Source: Plectrocnemia conspersa
Lineage: Eukaryota; Arthropoda; Insecta; Trichoptera; Polycentropodidae
Assembly: GCA_009617715.1 (NCBI GenBank)
Contig: VTFK01000028.1
Coordinates: 310,001-374,000 of the forward strand
Direction: 5' to 3'
Length of the DNA: 64,000 bases
The notes beneath the pieces are model-generated. The model searched no databases. It was not told the DNA's origin and saw only the letters and a list, made by a program, of their open reading frames with translations. The position numbers and the translations under genes were made by a program. Positions 11,566-24,399 of this stretch are shown here, one piece after another (position 1 is the stretch's first letter; each line of letters opens with the position of its first letter).

Positions 11566-14300
11566 AATCTTTTGTCGACACCATAATGCATAGGAACCCA
11601 AACAAGTTAGACAAATTAGTAAAAAAATAAAGAACAACTTTCTTGAAATAAATAAATACAAATATTTATTACAAAAGTCTTGTATAAATTAGATTGAGTA
11701 AAATTCGACCTCTTGATTAATTTAGCATATATCATCATAGAATTTCAGTAAATATTCTAAGAAAAAATCACTAAAATATTGCTTAGCAAATCAATATTTG
11801 CCTTCATTTTTTATCGATATTAATTAAAATTATTAATGCAGTTAAAAATCGTTTAAAATTCCACATTTTTAAAATATATTTAATTCGTTATTAAAATATA
11901 TTAATTGATGATATACCCATTTAATATATAGATTTTTTTAATGTGCTCTTTATAAACACCTTGATTTTTCCTTGAGTTTATGTTAAAGCACAATAATTTT
12001 TTATTAAAAAATGCCAAACTATAATAAATAATATTATTAAAAAAGGCTCCATAATCGTATTTTTCAATGCCAAAGCATTAAATTTGTTAATGTTATTGCA
12101 AAAGCCCTGTATTCGTTTTGTATAATACAAGACTTTTGCATTTAAATATATACATTATAATCAGCAAAAAATCCTTTTTTAAAACTTAGTTCAAATTCAT
12201 TTAAAAGTTTCAAGATTTTTTTCAATTTACCAAAAAATCTGTACCGATATTTTTTTCAACTAAATTTTATTTTATAGATCGTCGTCTTGACAAAAATTTA
12301 AAAATATAGGTTTTAAACGTTCAATTGCATTTACATTATATATATTTGCTGTGAACAGGATGTCTTAAAAATATATGAATTATGTTTAAATATATGAATT
12401 TAAGTAAATAACCTTAACCTACTAATACGATATAGTTTTTTTATTTAATTATAATGTATTTTTATTTTAATGCGTATCCAAAATTATTTTTCATAAAAAA
12501 GTCAAACTATCATTTAAATCATAGTAGCTCATTAACACAAGGATTAGATTCTCTTGAAAAGACTTATTCTTAAACACTTTAAAATATATTTCTTTTATGC
12601 TGACATTCTATTTATTATAAATTACTGGATTTTAAGGAAAAATCATAAAATTTCTTGCTGCTCAATCCATAATATCGTTGTGTAAAGATTTTTATTCGGA
12701 ATTTACCAAAAGACTTCTGTAATCGCTTATTTTTATATATTTTTATTTAATTATGTAATAAATAACCAAAATACGCAATAACTAAATATAAGGTTAATGC
12801 TAATATTATTCTGATATATACAAATTTACAATGTCAAGTTCGCTGTTAATATTTTGAACGCCTAATAAAATATTAGCATCATACAATTAGTTTATTTAAT
12901 AAGCGTATTAAATGTATTACGGTGTAATTTAATTAACAAGGTTTACATTAAAAATCCTACTTGATATATAAACATGACCCAATTCTGTGAATTTGACCAT
13001 GAAACCAGTTTTGCCGATGAATTTATTGAAATACCCATATATTCGGATATAGCTTTAGCAAATCGGATATCCTTTTACTGAGTAGTAGATCACATCATTA
13101 TTATGTATATATTTCGAAAGCCGTCAACAGCGAGTGAAAACCAACACACTTTGTCGTCCGATTCAATTTCCACGGCACGCAATGCCAACGCAATACAATT
13201 GCGTTTAACTTGCACTTTCTTCCCGTTGTACAACGAGCGATCGTTAACCTTTTGATTGCGAGTTTGCGCGAGAAAAATCGGATTGTGCAATAGACTGAGG
13301 TGTGAACTTGACAACCACTGAGGCTTACAAATAATACATAAAAACCAATACATTACAAAACTTATGTTATATTTATACTTGACAGTATGCAAAATAAGTA
13401 ATAAAAGTTTGAAAAATACTGGTTGTTATTTATATATATGTTACATTGATGTTATATTTTTATTAGTTTAAATATAATTCCACTAACCTAGCCAGTAAAA
13501 ATATATTTGCTCCATTATAATGATCAGAAATTCACAAAATCGCGATGTCACGTCCATTGACAAAATACTACAATTTTAAAAATAAATTAAACCAAACTCA
13601 AACCTAATCTAAATGAATTTACCTAATAAAAGTTCAAAAGCCATAGTTAGTTTTATTTGGTTTATATTGAAAAATTGAGTTTCATAGACATTTTAGAGCA
13701 GCATATTAAATAATATTTTTGTTAGTAAAAATATATATTTACCAGTCAAAATATATTCTGATATGATTTCACTGAAATGCCAGTAAAAATATAGCTTCAT
13801 TGGTGACATTTATATAGATCGAATCAGATATTACTTTTGAAAACAATCTTAAATAAACACGCCGTGATCCTTATTTAAAGTATGTTATATTTGTAACTGA
13901 GATTTTTTAAAGAATGCCTTTCAGCATTATACATATTTATGTATTGAGCAGGGTCTTAAAAAGTAACCATGCAAAATTTCAGTAATTAAAAAACCTGCTA
14001 ACTGCGTCAGACGTGTATATACGTCAATCTAAAGCTTTATTTTGGTGCGGCTGGCGGGTATACTCGTCGTGTGAAATACTATTTATTACAAAAACTTCAA
14101 ATTTCGGTAAAAATTAATAAAAATAATATGTTCCCTTTGAATTGCCAATAAAACTGCTGTGTATTTTATACAAAAAAGTAAAGGATTTTTAAAACAAAAT
14201 TTCGCAGTTTATTGGCTAACAAAATTTTATGTGTTTCCTCATATAGGTATGTATTAAAAGTATTAATGCTATTACTTATACACAGTATAGAGGGGTGATG
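11566..14300. other. AT-rich intergenic sequence, no gene seen
   Basis: Very AT-rich with only short ORFs. A 100-codon minus-strand open frame at 13090-13392 lies in a slightly GC-richer patch but has no splice context or recognisable motif. The words ATTTTAAAAATAAATTAAACC and neighbouring ACCTAATCTAAATGAATT around 13570-13620 recur near 56670-56710, so an unclassified dispersed repeat is present at both places. Confidence 0.35.
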
Positions 14301-14558
14301 CAGTGGCGTAGCTATGGGGGGAGGGGCGGACCGCCCCGGGCGGCACTTTCTTGGGGGCGGCATATTCGCGATGGGATCGTCTAGTGTGGTTCTTAACCCT
14401 GAATGCATTAAAACATATATATCCACGAATAACAAGAGCTTAATAATAACTAATTTATAATTTTAAGAAATGCTGACTTTATGGCCCTGCAAAAAATGTA
14501 TGGGGGTCGGCAATTTTAAGGATCGCTCTGGGCGGCGCATACCCTAGCTACGCCACTG
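14301..14558. mobile_element. hAT-type MITE with perfect 8-bp target duplication
   Basis: This 258-bp element starts CAGTGGCGTAGCTA and ends TAGCTACGCCACTG, a 14-bp perfect terminal inverted repeat. It is flanked on both sides by GGGTGATG (14293-14300 and 14559-14566), the 8-bp duplication diagnostic of hAT-superfamily insertion. The interior is GC-rich near both ends (repeated GGCGG words) and AT-rich in the middle, with no coding potential. A decayed copy of the same family is at 1140-1368. The clean duplication indicates a fairly recent insertion. Confidence 0.9.
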
Positions 14559-17500
14559 GGGTGATGATTTTTAATTATGTCGTTAGTATACAAACGGCAT
14601 TTCCCTAGTGAAGAAAATAATAGCACGCTATAAATCGTCACAGCATTCTCTTATGCCAATTTTATATATACATACACGAACAAGTACTTGAATTTTAAAT
14701 TTGCACTTTACATGTAGCTCAGAACAAAGGCAATAATTCGTGAGGCTATTTATTTCCGTATACGCATGCGCATAAATTATTTTTATTATAGTTATGTTTG
14801 TTTATCTAATTTCCTATATAAAATTATATACAAATGAGCTTTAGTATCATTTTCCACTCTCTGATTATTTTACTTTAACCCACGCAAACGGTAAGCTATG
14901 AGCACTTAATATTATGCTACATTTTAAATACAACTAAGATTATCAGGAGCAATACCGAGCATACATAACAGTGCAACGTTCGGAGTCGGAGTTTTAGTGG
15001 GCGAATAAATTATTATTATTATTACCATCTATAAGATCCTTATTAGACACAAAAAATTGCATTGACATAACCTCCAAATTATTTAATTTAATTTACACAT
15101 TCATCTCGAACTTCAGAGAGAAAGAGATTCTCGCCAAACGGTGACTTTCACCGAACGTTTTGCAAGCCACAGCGCTCGCTATAAACCGTCGACGCGACGC
15201 TTCTAAACTCGACATTCAAGGTTTCCAGTAACGTTATATCATCGCGAATTTTACTTTCCATTTCTCTCGTTATGAGAATTACGAAGTAGAAGCGGCGCTT
15301 TCGTCGCTAATCGGTCGTAATTGGTTCGGTTCGATTCCGTGTGCCGAAAATAACGACCGTGAGATGCTATTACCTGAGGAAACTGTACTTCTTTACATGA
15401 TAATTATAAACGGAATTTTATTAAGCACCGTTTATAATTATCAGGTACAGAATCTTAAAATGTCATTCACTCCTCCACCTTCCATACTTCTCCGATTGTT
15501 ATCTTTGTCTATGTATTTACTCTTCGACAATATTAGTGTTTGGTATTAATAATATTCCGAGATTTAAAAATATATTGACAATCTCGTTTATTTGTATATT
15601 TACAGGATATTTTTCCGCTGATTCAATCCATCCGTTCTTTATCCATTTTGTATGGTAATTTTAAGGACTTCAGCGTAACAATATACGTTGCATTGAAAAA
15701 ATAGTGTGCTTTACAATTAAAAAATAATATATTTTACTATGAAAAATAGGTCCAAAAACTTGGCATTGATTACTACACAAAATACCTTGTTTGGGTTTTG
15801 GAGCCGAAGGAGTGTGACTTTGTAGCCAAAATAGACGCTAGTAACAGATTCTTTATTAAACATGTATAAAATACCATAAAGATTATATATGGAAATGTAG
15901 CTGCTGGAGTGTCAATTTGAATTATTGTCGGCTGTGATCTTGTGCTGGACAGGGGTGTTGTGGGGCTGGAACGCGGTTCCCGTACTTTTTTCCATGACGA
16001 AACGCATCATAAGATACCCCGTCGAGCACTACGATATACCTTTACAATATATTTAGAATCCATTACTATTTGTCTCTCAGCCATACACCGTGGGGGTGTT
16101 ACCTTTCGTTTCTAAATAATCATATAAGAAAAATAATCTGCGCAAACCAAGTGCGAAGTAGCAACGAATTTGATGTTTGATGTATTTTTACGAAAGAGGT
16201 TTGATTTGTCGTTTATACATATAATATGTATTTAATACGTTTTTAACTAAAATATTACTGAGAAATAGTTCACAATATCATAATTAATCCTTTATTTTAA
16301 ATTTATTCCTAATATTTTAAATGGAACTGATAATTTTTGGACCAGTTACAAGAAAAAATATAAAAACCATTAAGAAGGGTTATGAAATTTACATAATAGT
16401 AGCTTTTGTGTGAAAATACCTATTCCTTCTTCAAACTAAAAGACATTAAAATATATTTTTTTAATTGTGCTGTTATTGTCAAAATGAATATGTACAAACA
16501 TGCATTTAAAATATTATTTTACATAAAATATTAAAGATTTAGTTATCTTTAACCGAAATTTTCATTGGAAAGCGCGCGGTGATGCAAACGCGCAGTCAAG
16601 CGTCAAACCCAAAAATTCGCTTAGTTTCTAACGAATAAATAAATCCATCTCACTTTCACCAAGTTCATGTACGTCGGTACTATTTTTTATAATAACCATT
16701 ATTGTAAACATTATTCAACCGTATAGCTTCTATAAATATGTACATTCATCACTAGACAAACGATAACTAACGAGTCGTATGATCCGAGGAACTTGACCGT
16801 CTTTTTAGATATTAGAAAGGCAGATCTGCCATTGACATTGCTCGCTTTTGATTCGGCAACGAAGCAATTTAAACGCATGACTTTGTAGAAGAAATTTTCG
16901 CGCTTTCTTCAACTTCAATCGAAGGTCGAGTGCATAAAGTCATTGCCGATATAATGCAATCGCCAATACCAGTTTTGGGAATGGGTATACACTTATTGTA
17001 TGTGCAAGGATATCGTGACCTTTGCAGGGCTTTTATTATTAATATGCGCTTTGGTACACGTATACATATTTGCATATTATACTATTCAGATCAATGGTAT
17101 TATATCTACGCTCAAAAATCATTATAAATAAAATACCTTATGTTTAATTGAATTTTCTTTAAACATTAATATATTCATTTTTAACAATAAAATTCACCAT
17201 TCATATACTAAATTTAATAAAAATGTAGTTTACAAGGTAATCAAATTTTTTTGAATTACTAAACAGAATAATAAATATTCAGTGATCATGAATTTAATGT
17301 ATTGTACATTCATTTACTTTTATTGTTTGCTCAACTGTAAACATTTTCATAGTACACAATATTTTTTTTATAAATTCTTGTTGATCATTGATTAAGCTTT
17401 TCCTTAGTAAAGAAACAATTTATTTTATATTTAAAATTAACGTATAAAAATTGAAACGAAGAACAAAAAAAACGATCTCATATTTTCATTTACTATAAAA

Positions 17501-18000
17501 TGAATGTAAAAAATGTTAACCGAAATAAAGTTAGTTAAAGTGAACAATTTCTAAAATTGTACAAACTATATTTCATTCTACATACAATATTGATCAAGGA
17601 CATTCCTGACATAACCTCAAATACTAATATCATATTTTATACGTAAAATAATATATAATACAAATAAATTATTTTAATATGTTATTTTATAATCTAACAT
17701 TTTTTTACCGTGAATGATATATAATGTGTAGTTAATATATATTTTACGGGTTTCGTCCGCGTCGTTTCACGGCCGCTCTTGTGCCTTTCGAAGGTGATGA
17801 CAAAATCCCTCGATTTTAAAATCCATGTCGATGTAGTATACCGACTTTTAAAAAACATTCGACAAAGGCATGAGCATGAGGTTTCTCTAGCGGTCTTGTT
17901 AACTTTTTTCGAGTTACTGGCAATCGTTTAGCTCATTTTTAAATACCACAGGGACCCAATATGTTCTTTTTGCTCTTCATTAAAGATACGTGCGGCAATT
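14559..18000. other. Intergenic sequence with one GC-raised island
   Basis: Bases about 15,100-15,360 are CpG-rich (CGTCGACGCGACGC, GGCGCTTTCGTCGC) and could be a promoter or a conserved element. No exon could be built from them. Bases 15,890-16,030 and 17,740-17,830 are other GC-raised patches of unknown origin. The remainder is AT-rich and featureless. Confidence 0.35.
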
Positions 18001-18550
18001 AATAACTCAGAATATTTATTATATGCTGAGCGTGTTAAAGAAAGATCTGGAGTTGCTGTAGAGATAGTTGATCGACAATCGACTACCTTTCAGTATCGCC
18101 AATGTCAGGTTGTCACATTTTCTGGGTATCCTTGTCCGGTGGAATTCTCTTACAGTTTAGGCGGAGGCGTTTTAAGCAGACATGCTTCCGTCGATGACTT
18201 GGGAATGACGATTTTGTATGCACATCGCTAAAGTTCGCATTGAGGGTGCTCGGCTTCGTTATGCGGAGCGCGTGTCACTTCAATAATATATTGGCGATTC
18301 AAAAAAATTCAAAGAAAATTTCTGAGTCTGAGTAGCGTATACTCAATGGAACACTTTTGAAAGTTGCTAAGGGGCGGTATCGACAATCTGTCAATGCTCT
18401 GTGACTTTCGACTGCGACCTTTAGAGTCATCACAATCACGAGCCATTCAGCTTCTGAACGAGCTTACCAAATACAATGATGTTTTTGGCGATAGCCATGA
18501 GGAGCTGAAAAAAATGGTGCTGATGGTAGTGATGACCATCATGACGAATT
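18001..18550 (+). pseudogene. Jockey-type LINE reverse transcriptase remnant
   Basis: The plus-strand translation gives LLYAERVKERSG in the position of YADD (catalytic YADD replaced by YAER). QCQVVTFSGYPCPVEFSYSL, then GGGVLSRHASVDDLGMTI, follow. These match the C-terminal RT signature KCxVxxFSR..P..FxYxLxGxxLxRVxxVxDLGV. Farther on, IQRKFLSL and the RLRPLESSQS..LLNELTKYN segment match the thumb/tail region. Stops occur after the DLG motif. No 5' half was found. Confidence 0.7.
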
Positions 18551-20312
18551 GAGAAAACTTTTCAAGTCTTGATAGTCAGATTTGTGATAAAAAATGCTGG
18601 CTCAATATTTTCTAACTGGTTTCCAGCAATGGGAATGGGGCAGTAAGCGCATTGAAAAAAAACATAAATCACCTGGTATACTCTTGTTTTTTACGATCAT
18701 ACGTTTTCTCAAGTCTGCAAATACGTGATGATAGTCAATGCCATGTGTTTAAGGGTTCTCTATGTAATTCTTGATGGAGAAAAAATTGTATTCCGGGGAT
18801 CTTCTGGACTAATGTTTAGTTTTATGGCTAATGAGTCAACTATTACTCTATCAAGATATTCCGCATAGCGAGCAATTCTACTATTCCATCAATATATTTC
18901 GCATAATAAAAAATTATAAAGCCGCGTCCCCTATCTCTTTATTATCGGACTCGAAGGTAAAGGCAAATTTGGAATCGTATTTTTAAGTAGTACGTACCAC
19001 ATGCTTGACTCATGGTCGCTGAATAAGTATTATAAATTATTACGACGTAAATAATTTAATATCATAAATAAAAAAACATGTTCTTAGAATCCTCAGAAAG
19101 GACTACATAAAAAAACATTCATTGCGATGAAGCTTATTAACTGATAATATATAATAGAAACGATTCTTATAGTGTACTATGAAAATGTTAACAATATAAA
19201 TAAATATGCATTAAATCCATTACCGCTTATTATTTACCATTCTGTTTGGGAATTCAAATTTTTTACCTGGAATCAACCTTGAAAATTGCATTTTTATTAG
19301 GTTTCGTAAATAAACTGCGCACATTGCAAATTTTGAATTTCATCAAATGTTTCTGTTTGACCGAAATCATTCTGTGTATCTTTCACTTTTCGTAATAATA
19401 TATTGATATGTACAACAAGGTGGACTTTAGATAATAAATGCTAAATATTTTAATTTATAATTTCATTGATATGTATTATGATTTTCTACTGCACACAATA
19501 GTTATATTCAAATAGGTCAAATAAAAATTTGTATGTCAATATCAGATCAAACCACTGATATGTTTAATTGCTTTTTTGATTGGTGTTTTCCAGCGCTTGT
19601 AAGACGTTAATGTTTCCAAAACCCTCGTCACATTGTTGTTTCATACCAGCTTTTTATAGTCAGTTAAATATAAAACTAGTATCGTTATTGCGAAGCGAAT
19701 CGGATACTTTGGTAAGGTCGTCGTGTTGAATATCGTTTTTTTAATTCCGTTGCGAAATTTCCATATGTTAATTTTTTGTATTTTATGTATGACTATCACA
19801 ACATTTCTATCGTTGAAATAAATATTAATTTTATTAAATTAACAGTTAACCAGCTTAAGTCGTTATTTGCAGTTCAATATTTCAATTCATCTCGTTTGAA
19901 AGTGCTAACGGTGAAAAATGGTAGCTATCGCTTTTTTGTCGTTGAAATGACAATGAACCGTAAGATCGATTTCTTGGACAATGAAATCGACCATTCATCA
20001 AAGTATATCAGGTCAATTTATTTTTAAAACTTTTTAATCAACCTTAATACAAAGAAAGTATATTAAATAAGAGCAATGCTCTTTTCCATTAAATAATACC
20101 TAATAGTGTGTAAATATAATAAATATTGCAAATTACACTGAACAACTATTTTGCATATATAAGGTATACAATCATTTAAAATACTATTTATATTTTAATG
20201 ATTTTGGGCTAACCATCATTGCGTGACAGTTCATGATAAATATATTTTTAATCTTCCGTTGTAAGCTGACAGGCGTATAGGTAAATCTATACTAACTGGA
20301 TAATTCAATTTG
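18551..20312. other. AT-rich sequence, no gene seen
   Basis: The only longer open frame (19776-20027) has no recognisable motif and no splice context. Confidence 0.35.
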
Positions 20313-20515
20313 ACATAATAAATAACTACAAGTAAGTATTAACCACCAGACTGAAAGCCTGGGAATCGGTGACATCTAAATAATTTATTATAAATTATTA
20401 CGTGTATTATAATTTATAATCAAAAGATGTCCCTTTGCAACGAGGGTCAGTTTTAATTATTAGTGCACTTTATGAATAAAAGTTCTGCTACCGTGGCTCG
20501 AACCCGTGACCGTAT
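20313..20515 (-). repeat. SINE family 2 copy
   Basis: Minus-strand head with GGTTCGAGCC-like box B (CTCGAACCC at about 20498-20506) and the shared tail ACAAGTAAGTATTAACCACC at 20327-20346, as in the copy at 7010-7535. Box A is lost at the head end. Confidence 0.55.
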
Positions 20516-21520
20516 TTAATAATATAACTTTTTAAATATTTTTGTCAATGAAATACAATATGTTTTAACGTGTTTGGTCGATAGTGATGGTATTCCAGGT
20601 ATTTTAATATCGGAACGTCACTTATGCATATGTATTTGAGTTCTTTCGAGGTCGCCCAATGTGACCTAGACCGCACGTGTCCGGATGATATAAACAAATT
20701 CGATAGTTTGTTATCGTGTCACGATTGTGCCACAGTTGGTAGTGGGCACACTGCGCTCATAACTGCAAGAAATAAAAGTGCTGAAAAACAATGTAAAAGA
20801 ATAAATGAATAATGTCATTGCTGAATTAATCGTCTACTTGTTTTTCGTCTACAAATTTTGCTGCTAAATTATAATTGGTTTGTGTAGACGCACACGCTTT
20901 TGTAAGTAGCGCCACAATAATGCGACAAGTGCAGTAGCGGATCGTCCAATTAAAAATTGTCAAAATAATAATGAATAGTTTAATAGTCAATCAAAATGTT
21001 GCTATTCTTACGATAAAAAATGAGCGAAAGTTTATACGAAATTTGAATGTTAAAAAGGCTTACATAATGATATTGGTCACGTAGTTATTTTATTGACATG
21101 AATTTTAGATTAATTTATTAACATAAAATATTCATGTAATGCAGTTCTCATTCAATTTGATTTTTTCAGTGCTTAAAGAATAAACTAATAGTGAAACGTT
21201 TGATTTAATTATTTAAAGACATAATTTTTCTATTACAAAAACCTAAACATTTATGAATCTATTTATAGACCGAATTCGATCATTTCATTTTTCGAAAGGT
21301 TCGAAAATGTTTTTAAGGACACTTTTAATTTGTATTTGTCACACACTATAAAACGTATACACTCATAATCTCATATACTTCGCTCGTAAGGAGGCAACCA
21401 TAAAATTTATGCTTGTCTGCTTGCTTTTGAATCCACGTATAACCAATCGGAACATTTGTATACTGCGTCGTACTATGGCGATAATATATATTTTCAAATA
21501 AATAAGTAAAATAAAATTAA
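20516..21520. other. No recognised gene
   Basis: A 62-codon open frame at 20624-20812 contains a Cys-rich stretch (SCHDCATVGSGHT) but has no splice signals, family match or conserved neighbour. I do not call it a gene. Confidence 0.3.
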
Positions 21521-21725
21521 GGACGGAATAGCGTAGTTCGTAACGTTTCAGACTAATAACTCTGAGGTTGCGGGCTCGAGCCCTTGCAGCGGCACTCAAA
21601 TTTTTATTTTAAAAAAATGTGCTATTATTGAAAAACCGGCCCCAGCTGCAGTAACATCTGTTTGTTATAAATTATATTACGCATATAGATGTCACCGATT
21701 CGCAGACAGGTTACAACGGAAGATT
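21521..21725 (+). repeat. SINE family 2 copy with both pol III boxes
   Basis: TAGCGTAGTTCG at 21529-21540 fits the box A consensus except for one base. GGGCTCGAGCCC at 21572-21583 is in the box B position about 30 bases on. A T/A-rich tract and the family body follow (AATGTGCTATTATTG, ACCGGCCCCAGCTGCAG, ATAGATGTCACCGATTC). This is the best-preserved head of the family in the window. Confidence 0.65.
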
Positions 21726-21751
21726 TAATAAAATAAATAAATTAATACCAA

Positions 21752-21960
21752 CACGATTGACCAGTGACGCATATTTAAAGTAAGACCTGGGTTCGAATCC
21801 CATATGTACCCTATTGTTTTTCAAATTATATCGTATTTGGGAGATCAAAATTAGTGATTATTATATAATTATAATTAAAATCGGTCATCACAAATTAGGT
21901 TTTCCTAGATTTTTCTAATCTCATTGATGAATATCGTGTTACACAATTAAAATATATGTC
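21752..21960 (+). repeat. SINE family 1 copy with consensus box B
   Basis: GGTTCGAATCC at 21790-21800 is a perfect box B. It is followed by CATATGTACCCTATTG, the family body with AGATCAAAATTAGTGATTA, and an end at GATGAATATCGTG. Copies elsewhere: 5990-6295, 7540-7740 (minus) and 57960-58110 (minus). No cloverleaf could be folded around the box, so this is not a tRNA gene. Confidence 0.65.
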
Positions 21961-22649
21961 ACTGATTTACAGATTTTAATTTCAATCTGGCATCTTACTA
22001 CTTATTGATTGTGTTTATCATATAGTAACGTATTGGGCTAACGTTAGTCGTGTTGCAACGATAGACTTAATTTACTTTAACAACGATTAATTTAATTTCC
22101 AAATAAAAGTGATATTATTTATTTAGTAACAATTCATTTAAAAATAAGTTATAATAATTTAATTTTTACTAGAAATAAATATAATTTTTTTACTGTGATT
22201 TGTGTGCAATTCTTAAAAAAATATATTGAAGACATTTCTCATTAAAATGTCATCTTTATTTATTTAAAATAGTATTTTACAAGAATGTAAAAGTATAGAG
22301 AGTCTCTCCTACTCTTTTAAGGTTGAACTATTCTTAAAGGCTTTCTTAACGTATCTTTAAAATATTGTGACATTTTAACGGAAATTGAAATGGTGTTACG
22401 AACACACGTAGTGTTTGCACAAACCAAACGGGAATCACACATAATTAAAATATTTCCAACCCATACAACCAGACTGAGATGTTACTTTCGCATTGTTTAG
22501 ATATGGTACTAGTAACTGGCATGTTACTCTTTCCTGCCAATTTGCAACGCGATTGGCGCGATGGAATAATGATATTTTCCTGCCACTCTTTATAGTCTTA
22601 GCGGAACTAGCTTTGATAGTATGATATTTTAGCATATTTTTGCCAACTT

Positions 22650-22885
22650 ACGTCTGTTCCTGCTCCTTTCGTCGCTCCTCAGAGACGCCACCGCCGGCTT
22701 GAACATAGCTGACCACTTCGTCTTGGCGATAGCTATCCTCTCGATCGTCTTTCTGCCGTTTCTCCAACCGCCGGCATCACCTTCCTCACTTTATCCATAA
22801 AAGTGCTATGGATTCGAAGACCACGTCAGCTCAAATGGCAGCTCGGCGCAGACTGTCGCCGCAGTCGGAACATTGATATTGTTTT
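22650..22885 (-). other. GC-rich patch, possible exon of unknown gene
   Basis: This patch is rich in CpG and codon-like on the minus strand. One frame reads GDAGGWRNGRKTIERIAIAK and continues through FKPAVASLRSDERSRNRR up to AGAC|GTAAGT at about 22650, a strong donor. No start, acceptor or neighbouring exon was found and no family is recognised. It could equally be an old transposon or a conserved element. Confidence 0.25.
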
Positions 22886-23539
22886 AATTAAGTCAGGATC
22901 ATCAGGTCATACTTGCGCATACATATTTAGGTCCATTGTTCACAATTGACGCAGGAATCCACCTATCGTGGCGAAATTGTAACAATAAAGGCGTATATAT
23001 AACATTTTCGTGAAAATCTACTGCGATAGCTGCTAGTATATAATTACGTCAATCAAGCGGTAGATTGAGGTAAATGAATTCAAACATCATTGCAAGGTTG
23101 TATGTCTGTGCGCAGAAATGGCGTATTTACCGTATAACTTGGTCAGTGAGTCAATCTTTAAGATCAAATGAATGTTGATTCTAGACTTGTATTACGACGT
23201 GCTGTCTGATTTTAAGAAAAGTCTGATGTTGTTTTTTACTTCTCAATATTCATTCTCAAAAATAATCAATTTACTAAGATATACATATATATTTACATAT
23301 CTTCGGATTGAAAAAAGAAAGAAAAATTTTCTGGAAAAAAAAATTAAAATGTTGGCGAGATAAAAAAAAATAGAAAAGTTTTTTATTTAAAAACCAAAAG
23401 AGTTCTGCAAAAAGGGAATTGAAAATTTGCCTACACGTTGTCAAAAGGTCATTGATAATGATGGATTTCTTTTAAATTAGTATTTAATATGATCTTGTAA
23501 ATAAATGTTTTCTGCAAGCAAACAAAAATTTTGATTACT

Positions 23540-24270
23540 TTTTGGTCCCCCAATAGTATTCAGCACGACCAGGTGATGCTGTCTAGTTGATACTATCATT
23601 TATTCTTTAAATGTTTGTGACTCTGCGATCTAAAATCGTATATTGGTATCCGATTCTGCGATCTAACATGGTGAATGCAAGCCTTGCGCATGCGCCACTT
23701 GCAGTTGCTATCGTGTCACTAGTCGCTTGGTATCGCGCCACTTGTCGCTTGGTGCCGGGCCACTTGTTGCTTGGTGTTGCACCACCAGTCGCTCATCGTC
23801 GCGTCACTATCCCCCTAAGTCCAGACACCATTCTGCCGTTGTCAGATATAAACGGCCAAAGCCCCGTTGGCTTACCCTTTCTGTAATTAAAGTACTACTA
23901 CAGGGCCGCCAACTCGCCACTACACGCCGAACAAATTCGCAACGCCGCATTTTTCTTCTTCAGAAAGTTATCACAACTTATATGCAGGCGGGTCCATAAA
24001 GGACCAAGTAGTGGTATTAAATTATTATTATTATTTGAATATATATTTATTTATATGTACATACAATCATAGTATTTTGTTATCCGAGACTTCGTATCCG
24101 AGAAGCGCATGCGCATGCGCCACTGGTGGCATGGCGTCACATCATTCTGGTTCCAACATCATCCCACCGTCGTCAGGTATAAAAGACCGAGTTTATGTAT
24201 ATAATCAACCGTCAGTGCCTTCAAATCTCTTCATATCGACTGATATTTGCCAATATTTTATTTAGATGAC
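23540..24270 (+). repeat. LTR-like or promoter-like repeat pair with minisatellite
   Basis: Two diverged copies of one promoter-like block occur 331 bp apart. CCGTTGTCAGATATAAACGG at 23836-23855 corresponds to CCGTCGTCAGGTATAAAAGA at 24167-24186. Each is preceded by a CATGCGCCACT word (23689 and 24115). The second contains a good TATA box, GTATAAAAG. GC content is raised over 23,640-23,990. This may be a decayed solo LTR or tandem LTR pair, but no primer-binding site, gag or pol was seen. Open frames across it are by-products of composition. Confidence 0.4.
23711..23810 (+). repeat. 22-bp minisatellite, about 4.5 units
   Basis: Units start at 23711, 23733, 23755, 23777 and 23799 (partial). 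The core is TCGCGCCACTTGTCGCTTGG with substitutions in each unit. Confidence 0.75.
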
Positions 24271-24399
24271 TTGTTTTTAGCTCCCAACCAACTATTTATA
24301 GGCATTTGTTTCTATTGCATTTTTAAAAACCAATTTTTTTTAAGTTCAGATTACTGTAATGTGATATGATGTATGATATTTGTTTAATCTAATTCAACT

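Noticed and set aside
15328..15338. Exact pol III box B consensus GGTTCGATTCC
   Set aside because: No acceptor stem, anticodon arm or box A could be placed around it, and the stem around the TTCGATT loop pairs poorly, so it is not called a tRNA gene or SINE.
20624..20812. Short Cys-containing frame as the Brf1 zinc ribbon
   Set aside because: It has a single CxxC-like SCHDC pair and none of the surrounding Brf1 zinc-ribbon sequence or splice sites.
23611..23999. Two overlapping 90-codon plus-strand open frames
   Set aside because: They run through a 22-bp minisatellite and promoter-like repeats; 22 is not a multiple of 3, so open frames in several registers reflect composition only.
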